64,000 nt of DNA from assembly GCF_041296385.1 (NCBI RefSeq), contig NW_027183804.1, positions 2,108,001 to 2,172,000 on the forward strand, written 5' to 3'. Source of the DNA: Aphelocoma coerulescens. Its lineage: Eukaryota > Chordata > Aves > Passeriformes > Corvidae. Positions 1-10,578 of the stretch are shown piece after piece. The position numbers and the translations under genes are program-made. Under the pieces are notes generated by a model. The model did not search any database and was not told the DNA's origin. It saw only the letters and a list, made by a program, of their open reading frames with translations. Each line of letters starts with the position of its first letter. Within the stretch, counting starts at the first letter, position 1.

Positions 1-1930
1 ATCTGTTTGACTCGGTAATGGCATTCCGTAATACAGAATTACTGTGTCTATAGTACAGATGGTGCTATGCTGAGTGGCCTTCTCACAAGGATGGGCAATC
101 AAATACCCAGGATATGTGTCTATGGCAGATATATTTACACCCTCGGTCCTGGGGTAAAGGTCCAATGTAATCCATTTGCCAAGTTGGTCCGGGCAATTTT
201 CCTCTCCCCAGCTGTCCTTTTACAATGTTTGGCACCGGGCATTTGTACATATGTTGGCACACGGGGCAGTGAGCAATTCTAGTTCTACTCATATCGAGTG
301 ACATGGCAATGCCACGCTCTTGAGCCCACCTGTAAGGGGCTTTTTGTCCAAGGTGCACACATTTTTGGTGTGCACATTTTGCCAGGCCTTCGTGATCCGC
401 CTTTGGAGGGAACTCTGGTCTTGCTTGGAAATCTTTGCCCGGTTGCCTGCAACAGAGTTATAAAGTAGCTCTAAAGTGTCTGTGTCACTATGGGCATCAA
501 CATGAATCACAGTCACATCAGTTCTTTGTACCATTTCCCAAAGGTCACTCCACAGTTCCTTTCCCCAGACCTCTTTGGAGTAGATTTTCCAGGCTCTGCC
601 TACCCATGTCGGTAGCCACGGAGCGAACCCATTTAGCTACCGACCAAGAAGCAGTATAGGAAAGGCATTCTCCTAGATCTTCTTGTTTTAAAGCCATATC
701 AATTGCATAGAATTCAGCATATTGACTGCTTTTCCCTTCTCCGGTCATTTCTAAAAACTTTTCTGAATGAGGATGGTCAGCTACTGCTTTCCAAAACCTT
801 TTCCCTCCTATATATTCAGCTGACCCATCTGTAAACCAAGCATGTTCTTTTTCCTGTGGCATTAGTTGATCTGAAGGCTTTTCCCACTTCCCTGGAGATT
901 CCCTCTCAGCTGTGAAGTTGGCACTCACCTCTTGGTCCCTCCCGGGGGCAGCTGCTATTGGCTCATGAAGAGTGGCTATCCGCCCCATTCCCACCTTGGC
1001 CCTATCCCGAATATACCACTTCCACTTTACAGTACCACACTCCGGAGCGTGCCCAATCCAATGGGCTTTTGGGGACCTTCTGACCCACTGCACTATAGGA
1101 ATTTCCGGATGAAGAGCCACTTCATACCCTATGGTAAGTTGTTCTGTTTCCATCAGTGCCCAATAACATGCCAATAACTGTTTCTCAAAAGGTGTGTAGT
1201 TGTTTCCTGCTTCTGGCAACTTCCTCCCCCAAAACCCCGGGGGAACCTTTTTCTTTCCCTGTTTCTGCCAGAGGCTCCCATCAGCATGTGACCCATTTAC
1301 AGGTACATTTAACTCAACTTCTCCCTTTTGCATAGGCCATAGATCTAAAGGCCTTTTTGGCTAATAGCCTCTTTGGCTAATTCAAAGGCAGCCTGCTGCT
1401 CACTCCCCCATTCCAATTCCCTATTTCCCCTGGTTACTTTATGCAGAGGGGTTGAGATTTGTCTCAGATGCAGAATATGTTGTCTCCAAAAGACGAATAA
1501 TCCAATAAATCTTGGTGCCTCCTTTTTATTTTGTGGCACGGCAAACTCTAACATTTTCTGCTGGGCTTTGGGGAAGATTTCCTGATGCTCACATTGCCAC
1601 TGAATTCCCAAAAATTTCACTTGAATTTTGGTAGGGTTAATTTCCCAGTCTTTCTGTTTCCTATGATCCACAACTAATTCAAGGACTTGTTGCACTTCCT
1701 CCTCATTGCTGCCCTGGCCCAAGATGTCATCTCTATAATGAATGAGTTGCGTATGAGGAGTCAGTTTGATTTCATCCAAGTGCTCACCGCTGTTCGATGA
1801 CAAATTGTTGGGCCGTGCACACATGCCTGGGGCAATGTGCTGAGTGCGTAGTGTCGTCCCTGCCACGTAAAGGCAAAGTGACGCCCCTGGCTTGCAGTCC
1901 CTAACAATTGCTGGTTCCACCTCCTGGTTT
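1..1930 (-). pseudogene. Endogenous retrovirus pol remnant (RT, RNase H, integrase start)
   Basis: On the minus strand, 1,920-1,345 encodes the end of a reverse transcriptase with a YRDD active-site box. A frameshift follows near 1,340, within a duplicated GGCTAA. RNase H runs from 1,333 to about 545 and shows FTDGS and SQYAEF. The 358-83 segment holds the integrase zinc-binding region and the start of the core (WQMDYIGPLP). The gene is 5'-truncated inside RT, and its 3' part lies left of the window. The right-hand copy carries the same frameshift, so the element was dead before the duplication. The pol style (WKWY..DRA region) resembles ERVs that carry a dUTPase after integrase. The class assignment is inference. 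Confidence 0.85.
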
Positions 1931-2562
1931 CTTAGGTTACAACAGCCACAATGAAAACCTCACCGATGGCACAAGTGCCCAGCCCACAGGGAAAAGAAAG
2001 GACAACTTGTAAAGTTCTCCCAGCATTTGTCCTGCTTTGCTGCAGCAGTCGTGCTGCACTCACAGTGTGGGAAGCCAAGAGAAGCTGCAGTTGATGGCAC
2101 ATCTTGTGACAGGAGCTGCACCTCGCTCCCCAGGAAAGGTTCTTGAAAAGAGCAGACAGGACTGTGGAGAAGATTCCCAGAAAACTGAAACAGCTTTCCA
2201 GAAGTGAAATGAAAATGGAAAGAAACAATCCAAGGTGTTTCCCTCTCTATTTCTGTGCTCCCCTTTTCCATGTTGCACTGCTTCTCCATGCCATGAATTC
2301 CAAATGGATCTCACCTCTAAGATCTGTGCCTTAGCGAGTTTTAGACACTCTGAAATACCGTGAGCTGCACACAGTTTGCCTTCCCCTGTTTTTATTGGAA
2401 AGCAATGCTGGAGACAAAAGTGCAGAGCTTGGGTGGGGCACGAATTCTACAGGCAGGGAATGTGGCCCGGCAGTGTCTGACCCTCAGCAGGGCCAAGGCA
2501 CAGCAGCAGCCGAGGGGATTCCTCTGCCACCGTGCAGGAGCCAGGACTCTGGATCCGGGCTG
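1931..2562. other. Intergenic, no gene recognised
   Basis: This stretch lies between the truncated ERV and the CpG-rich PIM promoter and is repeated at 58,216-58,847. It holds short ORFs on both strands but none with a recognisable domain or splice structure. Confidence 0.6.
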
Positions 2563-3422
2563 GACACGGCAAAGTTCCCGTGTTTGCACAGACTCAGGGG
2601 CTGCCCCCGGGGCGAGCGGGGCTCGGCCGTGGGGAGCGTGGGGCGAGCGGGGAACGGACACGCGGACACTCGGACACGCGGACACTCGGACACGCGGACA
2701 CGCGGACATTTGGACACGCGGACAAACGGCCCCGGCGCTTCAGTTGCAGCGGCAGCAGCGGCAGCAGCGGCAGCAGCAGCGGCAGCACAAGCGACTCTAC
2801 AGACTCTCTCCGCTTCTTGCTCTTGCTCCTCCTCTCCCTCTCCCTGTGTTCCGCACCTTCCCCCCGCCTCCCCTTCCCGGTCTCCCCCTCGTCTCTCGGT
2901 GTCCCTTTCCCGGTGTCCCGCTCCTCTCCCGGTCTCTCCCCCTCCCCCTGCCGGGCCGGGCCATGCCCCAGGCCCGCCCCCGGCCCCGGGCGGGGCCGCC
3001 CCCTCCCCGGCCCCGGGCGTCCCGCCGCGGTCTCGCCTCCGCCCGGCTCTCGCCGTCCTGGCTGTGGCGCTGCCGGGCGGGCATCGGTGCCCGGGGCTGG
3101 GGCGGCATCGCCACCCTTTGGCTCCGCCTGTGCCGAGCCCGGCCCCGGCCCCGACGCGGGCTCCGGCTCCGGCCCCGGCTCCGGCCTCGGCTCCGGGCCC
3201 GGCTCCTCCCGGGGCCCGCGGAGGACACCCGGGGCGCGGCCGCTCCCGCCGCCTCCGCTGCGGCTTCCCCGGCCCGAGCTCCGCCGCTCGGCAGCGCGGC
3301 CGCCGGCCCCGAGCCGCCGGTGTCCCGTTCGGATGGGGATGCCCGGGCCGGGGCGGTCGGGGGGCGGTCGGGGGCCGTGTCTGGCCCCGGGCCGAGCGCT
3401 GACGGCCGCGTGTCGCCCGCAG
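2563..3422 (+). promoter_or_regulatory. CpG-rich promoter and 5' region of the left PIM-like gene
   Basis: Base composition becomes strongly G+C rich with many CpG dinucleotides from about 2,560, and this continues into the kinase exon at 3,423. It fits a CpG-island promoter overlapping the 5' exon. No TATA box was identified. It includes a 9-bp tandem array and a CAGCGG run just upstream of the first long-ORF ATG at 2,963. Confidence 0.65.
2656..2726. repeat. 9-bp tandem array (GGACACNCG type), left copy
   Basis: About eight units alternate between GGACACGCG and GGACACTCG, upstream of the PIM-like coding region. The right-hand copy (58,941-59,066) has about 14 units, so the array has changed length since the duplication. 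Confidence 0.9.
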
Positions 3423-5598
3423 GGAAGGCGCAGGAGGCCCTGCAGGAGCGGTACCGGCTGGGTTCGCTGCTGGGCAGCGGCGGCTTCGGCAGCGTCTTCT
3501 CGGGCACGCGGCTCGCGGACGGCGCCCCGGTGAGTGGCGGGGCCGGCGGGGAGGAGGAGAAGGAGAAGGAGAAGGAGAAGGAGAAGGAGAAGGAGAAGGA
3601 GAAGGAGAAGGAGAAGGAGAAGGAGAAGGAGGATGCAGGAGGAGGGTGCAGGAGGAGGAGGAGGAGGAGGAGGAGGGTGCAGGAGGAGGGCGGAGGAGGA
3701 GGACGAGGAGGAGGAGGAGGGTGCAGGAGGAGGGCGGAGGGCGGAGGAGGAGGAGGAGGGGGAGGAGGCCGGGGCGCGGCGGGGCGGGCGGCGAGCTCAG
3801 CCCGCTGCTGCCCCTTGCTCGCAGGTGGCCATCAAATGCGTGCCGCGGGACCGCGTCCGGCACTGGGGCGAGCTGGTGAGTGAGCGGGGCCAGCGGCAGA
3901 GGCGGGGCGTGCCGGGCGGCGAGGAGCCGGGGCCCGGCGGGGTGGGAGCCGCCGGGAGCCCCGGAGGGAGAGCGGGCGGGGGGTGAGCGGGGGGCGCAGA
4001 GCGTCCCGGGCTGGGTGAGGGGTCCCAGAGCCCTGGCACGGCCTCAGCCCCACCGACGGCACCGTGCTCCTCCCGCAGCCCGACGGCGCCCGTGCGCCCC
4101 TGGAGATCGTGCTGCTGGACAAGGTGTCCACTGGGTTCCGTGGTGTCATCCAGCTCCTGGAGTGGGTTGAGCTGCCCAGCAGCTTCTTGCTGGTGCTGGA
4201 GCGTCCGGAGCGGTGTCAGGACCTGTCGGGTTTGCTGGCGCAGCGGAGGTTCCTGCCCGAGGAGGAGGCGCGGGGGCTGTTCGGCCAGGTGCTGGAGGCC
4301 GTGCGGCACTGCACCAGCTGCGGGGTCCTGCACCGGGACATCAAGCCCGAGAACATCCTGCTCGACCTGGCCACGGGGCAGCTGAAACTGATCGACTTTG
4401 GCTGCGGCGCCTTCCTCCAGGACACAGCCTACACTCAGTTTGCAGGTGAGCCCTCCCAGGGGATGCTCCTGGGCATCTCATGGCCCAGCCTGGGTGTGGC
4501 ACCGGGGCTTCCCCTCATTGCTGCCAGGATGGGATTAATTCTTGAGCCAAGTTGCTTTTGGGTGGGGCTGGGAGGGGGCAGTTCCCGGCGCTGCCAGCAG
4601 CCTTCAGCACCCACTCTGCCCTGGGCTGGGGCTGGAGCGGGGGCAGCCAGCCCAACAAAATCCCCCGTGGGGGTAGCAGAGAGGGGGGTCAGACCCCGTG
4701 CACCGGCCGGTTTGGTGTGCAGGCGAGGAAGGGCCTGGACTGCTCCGCTGCCCTGGTTTGCCTTGGCTTATTGATGTATTTTGGGGCACTGCAGGCAGGG
4801 AGGAGAGTGGGTTTTCCCCACCACTGGGTGGGTTTTTCATTTGCATGTCATGGTTGGGCCTCCCCAGGGCTTCCGCTGCCCTTTCCCAACACCAGTGGCC
4901 TCTTTTCCAACACCAGTTTGTACACAAGTCACAGGTGCAGGCGAGAGGGCAGCGGGTCACCCCGTGTGCCACTGGTGCAGCCCCTGCGTGCCCAGGGATG
5001 CTGGGGCGAGGCTCTGGGAGCAGCAGCATCCCCCGATGGACTCGGTCTGTGTTCCACAGGAACCCTGTTGTACAGCCCACCCGAGTGGATCCACCACCAA
5101 CGCTACCACGGCGAGGCAGCGACGATCTGGTCCCTGGGCATCCTGCTGTACCAGCTGGTGGTGGGGAAGCACCCGTTAAAGAGGGGCCAGGAGATCATCT
5201 GGGGGCGGATCCTGTTCCCACGACGGCTCTCTCCAGGTGGATCCTCATCTCTGCGGCACGGGGGGAATAGCAGTGCTGGGAGCCAGCAGCGGGCTCAGGA
5301 GCATCCCGCTCTGGCAGTTCTGAGGAGGTGGCACATGTCCTGCTGTCCTGCTGCCCTCCAAAGCACAGAATGCATGGGCAAGTTTAGGCCCAGCTCTGGG
5401 CACAGCCAGCATGGCCTGGGCACGGGAACGGGGGGCAAAGCAGGCGGGATCCTTCTACAGCTGACTGGTGGTTTCTGGTTTCTGTGCCCAGAGTGCCAGG
5501 ATATTCTTAAGAGGTGCTTGTCCATGCAGCCCTTGGACAGGCCATCCTTGGAAGAGCTCTTCAGTGCCCCTTGGCTGCAGGGTGTTCATGTGCCCTAG
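2963..5598 (+). CDS. PIM1-like serine/threonine kinase, left copy (5 coding exons)
   Basis: Spliced exons are 2,963-3,529, 3,825-3,875, 4,079-4,445, 5,060-5,236 and 5,492-5,598, all with GT..AG introns and matching phases. They total 1,269 nt (422 residues). In order the protein shows a glycine loop (GSGGFGS), the VAIK lysine spanning exons 1 and 2, the PIM-type hinge (ERPE), the HRDIKPEN catalytic loop, DFG (LIDFGCG), SPPEW in the APE position, and the PIM C-terminal helices ending in HVP. PIM kinases are constitutively active cytosolic and nuclear Ser/Thr kinases promoting survival and growth. Songbirds carry many copies. The start is uncertain: the ATG at 2,963 opens an Arg/Pro-rich leader of about 150 residues, but an acceptor at 3,421-3,422 could instead splice an upstream exon to the kinase domain. 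Confidence 0.88.
3551..3772. repeat. Polypurine GGAGAA / GGAGGA tract in PIM intron 1, left
   Basis: Intron 1 (3,530-3,824, 295 bp) is filled by a nearly pure purine tract of GGAGAA and then GGAGGA/GGGTGCAGGA units. The matching intron of the right copy is only 166 bp, mainly through loss of this tract. Confidence 0.95.
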
Positions 5599-5880
5599 AG
5601 GATGGCAGGGACCCACGGGCACAGTGTGATCCAGGGGCCTGGCAGGTAACAGCCCCACACATCTCTTGGCAATCAGTGGCAAAGCAAAGCAGACGATTTT
5701 GTCCTGCCTGTAGCTCTGAGCAGGGAGCATCAGAAGGGAACATGCAGCTCTTGGGCTGCAGCTGAGCTGGAGGCCTGCTCTGGCAAGCACTGGTGGCCAC
5801 CATCCCCCCTGGTTTTGCTTGCCTGGTTCACTGATGGCTGGGGCCCTGGGCAGAACCCTGAGAGCCTGGTGTGGCCGCAG

Positions 5881-6555
5881 GGAAGGAGAAGGAGCCCCTG
5901 GAGAAGCTGTAGCAGGTGGGGCTGCTGCTGCTGGAGCCACCAAGGATGAGCTCAAGGCCGACAACCTCTTCCTGGAGCTGGCCAGCGGCAGCTGAAGATG
6001 ATGGCCTTTGATTCTGGCACCTTCTCCAAAGACACGCTCCACGGCCAGTGTGCAGGTGAGTCCAGAGCCAGGGGGATGCTGCCAGAGCTGGGCATGGCAC
6101 GGCCTGGCCGGGCACCAAAGGTTCCCCCTTTGCTGGGGCGGCTGCAGGGAATTCTTCAGTGGCTGCCAAGCTGCTTTTGGGCTCTGGGCAGCTGCTGAGG
6201 AGGTGGCTGTGCCATGGCTGGCTGCAGGCTGGGCACATGTCCTGCCCTCCTGCTCTGCTCCCAAAGGCAGCAATGCTGGGCAGCTTTGGGCCCAGCTCTG
6301 AGCACGGCCAGCACGGCCTGGGCACTGCGGGCGGCTGGGACAAGGGGACAGGAGGCTTCAGCTGACGGGCGGGTTCTGGTTTCTCTCCTTGCAGCCGGGC
6401 TCTGCCGATGCTGAGGCTGCTCCGGGCTCTGCCAGGGCTCTGCTGGGGCTCAGCCCCGGGCACGGCTGGGCCCGCTCTCCCCTCACAGGGCTCTGACAGC
6501 TTTGCATCAGACGAGCCCCTTGCGAGCACAGCGACGGAGCTTTCTGCTTTTGCAG
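5881..6555 (+). pseudogene. Decayed PIM1-like relic downstream of the left PIM gene
   Basis: The segment 5,881-6,055 is flanked by an intact acceptor (GCCGCAG) and donor (GTGAGT). It opens with GKEKEPLE, the conserved PIM1 lead into the kinase domain, then meets an in-frame TAG. It jumps directly to the sequence around the catalytic and activation loops (KDELKADN, then FDSGTFSKDT in a shifted frame). Most of the N-lobe and the HRD box are missing. The following intron (6,056-6,394) is recognisably homologous to intron 4 of the intact gene, and a second exon-like block (6,395-6,555) ends in GTGAGT. It is a broken paralogue that kept PIM1-like residues where the intact gene has GKAQEALQ. Confidence 0.72.
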
Positions 6556-7019
6556 GTGAGTGAGACTCTCACGCAGGCCAAGAGATTGCAGTCAGGGACA
6601 CACATCCCACTGGCAAGAACCCAAACTCTCCACAGTCCCAGCTGAACGCCTGGATCTGCACAGGGTGTTCTGTCTGTCCCACTCTTCCTTCCTTTTGGGC
6701 TGGAATTGTGCCATTGCACTTTCTTCCTCCTCTGGAAGTGCCACGAGTGGGCCCAACCTGGCGAGTGGGCCGTGTTCCTGAGGCAGTGCAGCCTGGAGCT
6801 GATGGACGAAGAATTGCCCTTCTCCAGTGCCAAACCAGAGCAAAAAGCCCTAAGTGGGACTTGGTGTCTTTTAGAACCCCTGACAATTTCCAAGGGAATG
6901 TGCAGCTCATTGGCAGGGTGAGAAGGAAGGGCATCTTGTCAGTGAGTTGGGGTGGGACAGAGTTTAGATTGCCAGTCCTGCTCGGAGCTGGCAGGGCACA
7001 ATCAATTTCCTATTGCTTC
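6556..7019. other. 3' flank of PIM relic, nothing recognised
   Basis: Short ORFs only, no domain. The segment is repeated in the right-hand copy. Confidence 0.5.
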
Positions 7020-7270
7020 AACCACAATTTAAAATAACAATGTTGGAAACAAAGCCCAAAATCTTTAAAAAAGGGCTGCTGAGGTCAGTAAGATGGATCA
7101 ATGCCATCAGCATATTTACAAATACCTGAGTTGTCTTTTGAAAAGATCAGTTACCTCTTAATCCAGAGTTACAAAAGACTTTTCACTCCACATTTGGGTT
7201 TTAGTTTTATGTTTCATAATATTTTCTGGTCTTTTTCTTTTGTTTTTTTCTATTAATTAAACCAAAAACG
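7020..7270. repeat. AT-rich interspersed repeat (inverted relative at 18,855-19,050)
   Basis: An AT-rich block containing GACTTTTCACTCCACATT and a T-rich tail. A diverged reverse-complement relative lies at 18,855-19,050, and the direct duplicate is at about 63,190-63,460. Confidence 0.7.
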
Positions 7271-7660
7271 TCCTAAATTATGGAGCAGCACTGCTGATCA
7301 CGGGGACACGCAGAGGGACCAGAAGCAGCTGCCTTTGTCCCCCTGCAGCTCCAAGGCCCAATCTCAGAGCAGACAGGGCTGGCAGAGACTGGCAGGCTCC
7401 CTGTTTGCTGTGCTGCCCCACTTGTGAGCGGCCCAGCTTTGCGTGAGGCACAGGGAGAACAAGGGGCAGCTCCCTGCCAGCCCCGCAGCCCAGGCACCCC
7501 TCGGGCCCCGGGGCTTGGGGCACTGTCAGCACCCGCTGCTCCAGCGCCCGCTCCTGCTGGCACTGACAGCAACACCCAAACTGTGGCTGATCCCGAGGGA
7601 GCAGCAGCAGGGCCTGGATCTGATCCCTGACTCTGGGGCAGGGCTGGACAAATGACCCCC

Positions 7661-7694
<34 letters not shown>

Positions 7695-8354
7695 ATGGAG
7701 CTGACTTTCAGCACAGCCCCTGCCGCTGTTCCCTCCCGTTGGCAGCGGTGTCACAGCAGCCTGGGGCACCTGGGAACCCTCAGTGCCAGCAGGGACTGGA
7801 GATGGCAGCCCTGGGCTCCTGGAGGGTGTGCAAGGAGCAGAGGTGGGCACTCCCTGTCCATGTGGAGCTTGCAGGTGGCAAAGGCTGCTGTGAGCAGGCA
7901 GCTCCAAGGGCAGAGAAAGGAGGGTCTCGAGCACTGGATCTGTGCCAGTGCCACAGCCCTGGGCAGCAGCCACCGAGCCCCGGGGCCACAGAGGGCACAG
8001 CAAGAGGGACAAAAGCAGTCAAGGGCAGAGACTGGGCAGGGCGAGAGCTGGGAGCAGGAACAGCTGCTTCATTGCACTCTTGGAGAAAGCTCTTGGCTGT
8101 TTCAAAGCGCTGAAAGGCGTCAAGGGCACAGAGGAGGCCACAGCAAACAATGCTCCTGTTTTCACAGCCTCCCCTCTCCGTGTGCCAGAAGGAATGGGAT
8201 GAACTGTATTCTTCTCTCCGAGGCGTCTCGTTCAGCATGAGCAGCTCAGCACCAGGAGCTGAAGGAGCTGAAGCCTTAGGCCACAAGAGCTGAGCAAGAG
8301 GAGACTTTTGGGCAAAGTAATGCAGGTGCCATGGACCTGGCTGAATGCAGCAGA
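7271..8354. other. Intergenic, no gene recognised
   Basis: G+C-moderate sequence with a (CAG)10 run. Several overlapping ORFs occur on both strands, including Leu, Ser or Cys runs from the CAG tract, but no domain, splice structure or homology I can name. Confidence 0.5.
7662..7692. repeat. (CAG)10 microsatellite
   Basis: Ten uninterrupted CAG units followed by CA. The right-hand copy at 63,845 has eleven. Confidence 0.95.
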
Positions 8355-8470
8355 CAGAATCCTGGAATTACAGACTCCTTTCTGTTAGAAAAGACCTCTG
8401 AGCTCATCGAGTCCAGCCATTAAGCCAGCACAGTCAAGCCCAGCACTAAACCATGTCCCTGAAGTGCCAA
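8355..8470 (+). mobile_element. CR1-like LINE 3' fragment
   Basis: The stretch with CATCGAGTCCAGCC and CACTAAACCATGTCCCTGA matches, from memory, the antisense 3' region typical of avian CR1 retrotransposons. It runs into the start of the LTR below. Very short, so the subfamily is unresolved. Confidence 0.5.
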
Positions 8471-9157
8471 GGCCTGGACAAGAGGCCTGACTGAGGCCTG
8501 AACAACAGGCCCTGAGCCAAAGGGGACCTCTGGATGAACCTTCCAACCAAAGGTTATCTTTGTATCTGCTCATTACCGAAATTTGCATGATCATTAGCGC
8601 TGTGATTGATGCATCCTCTCATTAGTGAAACACGTATTGACCTTTCTGTGTTTAGGCGCCAGACAAGGCCATGAAATCTGACATCTGGCCTTGTTTGGGG
8701 CTGTATGGTCAAAGTCAGCTCCCTTGGCTCCTCCTTGAGCCCTGGCCAGGCTTAGGAGGAAGCCAAGAGGAGGATGAAAGCAGATGTTCCCGCACTGGAA
8801 GTGCTGTCAGTTTGTTTCTCCAGCACTGTCAAAGCTGGGCCCTCTCGCAGCGGGGTTGGAGCCTCAGCTGTGGCTGGAGGCAGCTGCAGGAATTCCCAGT
8901 GTCCGGGAGTGGCTCTGCAGTCCTTGGCTGGGACAGCTTCCCGCAGCTGATGGGTGGCTCTGGGTGATGGTAAAGTCTGAGGGTCCCTGGGGCTGGATCT
9001 TGGTTAATCACTGCAGGCAATCTTTGGCACTGATGATTGGGGGCATTGCTGAGCTGCTCCTGCTGTGATTCTTTGCTGCTTTGAGCTGTAGCAAATGACA
9101 CAGTTCCTTCAGTTGGTGTCTGTGTCTTTGGTGCTGGCCCTGCCCACCGGTACAACA
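8460..9157 (+). mobile_element. 5' LTR of a degenerate ERV
   Basis: The stretch is repeated in direct orientation at 11,319-12,054. The two share a GGCCTGAAC-rich start, the segment TGGCCTTGTTTGGGGCTG, a near-identical block of about 400 bp, and an end reading CTGCCCACC..ACA. They differ by small indels, for example the 3' copy has about 70 extra bases near 11,930-12,000. Exact ends are approximate because the 5' side abuts a CR1-like fragment. Confidence 0.8.
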
Positions 9158-9751
9158 AAATTGGTGTAGTCTGGCCAGATCACAGCAAAATGTCACTTTT
9201 TAAATGTAAATGTAAGGAATCAGTCCTGTCTGAAATCCTGGATGGGAAGAGCTTCCCTGGAGTTCCCTGGCTCTGGAGTGGGCTGAGGTCGGAGCACCGT
9301 GCGAGCAGTGGGGCAGTCGGTTAAAAGGAGCTGAAGCGCTGGATGTCTTAAAATGCATCCCAAAATTGGATATGGAAAAAGGAAAAGAGCTTGTGGGTTT
9401 GGGAAGAGGAGGATGGATTTTGTTAACAGCGTATTGGAAACAGCACCAACAGAAGGAACAACTGTTGTTGGAACGCTCCCACGTGGAGCAATAGAAGAAG
9501 TTTTTAATTTTGAGCTTGAATTTCTTGTGCAAGTGAACTAGTAATAATATCCTAGTTTATATATCTATAAAATGATATTTATATTGTATAGATAATAAAT
9601 AATAATGTGAAATAGTGCTGACAATACGAATTCTTTAGCCATGGCTGCTCAGGGATGTAACACTAAATACCCTCCAGAAAAGGATTGGCCAGGACCCAAA
9701 GGTCACTGGTAAATTTTGTGAGATTGCACACAATGAATAAAGGAGGGAAGG
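9158..9751. other. ERV internal region without a readable ORF
   Basis: Sequence between the 5' LTR and the integrase remnant. A TTGGTGTAG stretch follows the LTR where a primer-binding site should be, but I could not match it to a tRNA. One 62-residue ORF at 9,353-9,541 has no recognised domain. Confidence 0.45.
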
Positions 9752-10108
9752 ATGGAATTGGCTGTTTTTATAGGGTTTGCTGATACTGTGATCTGGAATG
9801 CTTTGTCTGTTCCTGTGAAAAAGACAGTGATGAAGACTGCTGGGTTTTCCATATCCCAGCCTATCCACAAGCTGCAGGAATTGGTTGAGCAGATGAAGGG
9901 GTTGTTAAAAGAGCAGCTGAAGAAAGGAGATGGGAACCCGTCCCGATGGAGAACCCATCTCCCAGATGTGCTCCATACCCTTAACAATGGCCCCGCTGGG
10001 GAAATGGAAACCCCTGGGTGTGCCCGGCTGCACCCAGTCTGCAAATCCACCCATGGACAGGGAGACTTGGACTTCCTGGGAAATCCTTCTGGGTGTGATG
10101 GGCCCTGA
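9752..10108 (+). pseudogene. ERV integrase C-terminal remnant
   Basis: The plus-strand ORF carries [10 protein letters not shown] followed by [14 protein letters not shown]. This matches the end of the integrase core in the ERV at 56,013-56,450 (KEQWRN, WRTHLTDALHILNN). The N-terminal zinc region and the catalytic aspartates are absent. Confidence 0.75.
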
Positions 10109-10129
10109 CAGGGCCACCCCAGAGGCTGC

Positions 10130-10361
10130 AGGGCTGGGCCTTCCTGCATCAGGATTAATTGGGATAAATCAGAAGCAAGTGAGAGTTATCAATGCAGGAA
10201 TAGGAATTCAGATTCCTCCGGGACACTTTGGTTTGATAACTGCTCGCTGGAGCTTGGCCCTGCAAAGCGTTCATGTCCTGGGAGGAGGAATTGATGCAGA
10301 TTATCAAGGAGAGATCAAAGTAATTCTGTTAAATGATAATGAACAAGATTGGATTATTTAA
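10130..10361 (+). pseudogene. ERV dUTPase-like domain
   Basis: The translated segment contains PPGHFGLIT, then a serine-poor version of the ARSSLA motif (ARWSLALQ) and [12 protein letters not shown], the dUTPase motif around the catalytic aspartate. A dUTPase downstream of integrase is the hallmark of ERV-L-type elements. The ORF ends at 10,361 and looks like a fragment rather than a working enzyme. Confidence 0.75.
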
Positions 10362-10578
10362 CTCCATGACAGGCCAGCACAATTATTGATATTGCAGTTT
10401 TATAAACAATTGTGAAAAAAGGAGATCCACCTCAAATGACCACTGTTGGTGGAGATAAAGGGGTTGGATCCAGCAGTCCTTTTCCTAATAAGAAAAAGAG
10501 TGATGCCTCCCTTTAGGGTGCTTCAGCAACAACTGCAAGGAAGAGCTTCATGTTAAGAGAACATTTTCCACCCAAAGA

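Larger units (their letters stand above)
1..7814. repeat. Left copy of a long direct segmental duplication
   Basis: These bases recur almost unchanged and in the same orientation at 56,286-64,000. Position 1 corresponds to 56,286 and position 7,814 to 64,000, so the offset stays near 56.2 kb. The copy carries an ERV pol remnant, a CpG-rich promoter, a PIM-like kinase gene, a PIM relic and a CAG tract. Most differences lie in simple repeats: the 9-bp array near 2,656, the GGAGAA tract in PIM intron 1 and one CAG unit. Both copies are cut by the window edges, so neither outer boundary is visible and the true unit is longer than what is seen here. Confidence 0.97.

Noticed and set aside
2484..3863. 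459-codon minus-strand ORF opposite the PIM promoter and first exons (and its twin at 58,879-60,048)
   Set aside because: Pro/Arg/Ser/Gly-rich shadow of a CpG island and a polypurine tract; no domain and no splice logic of its own.
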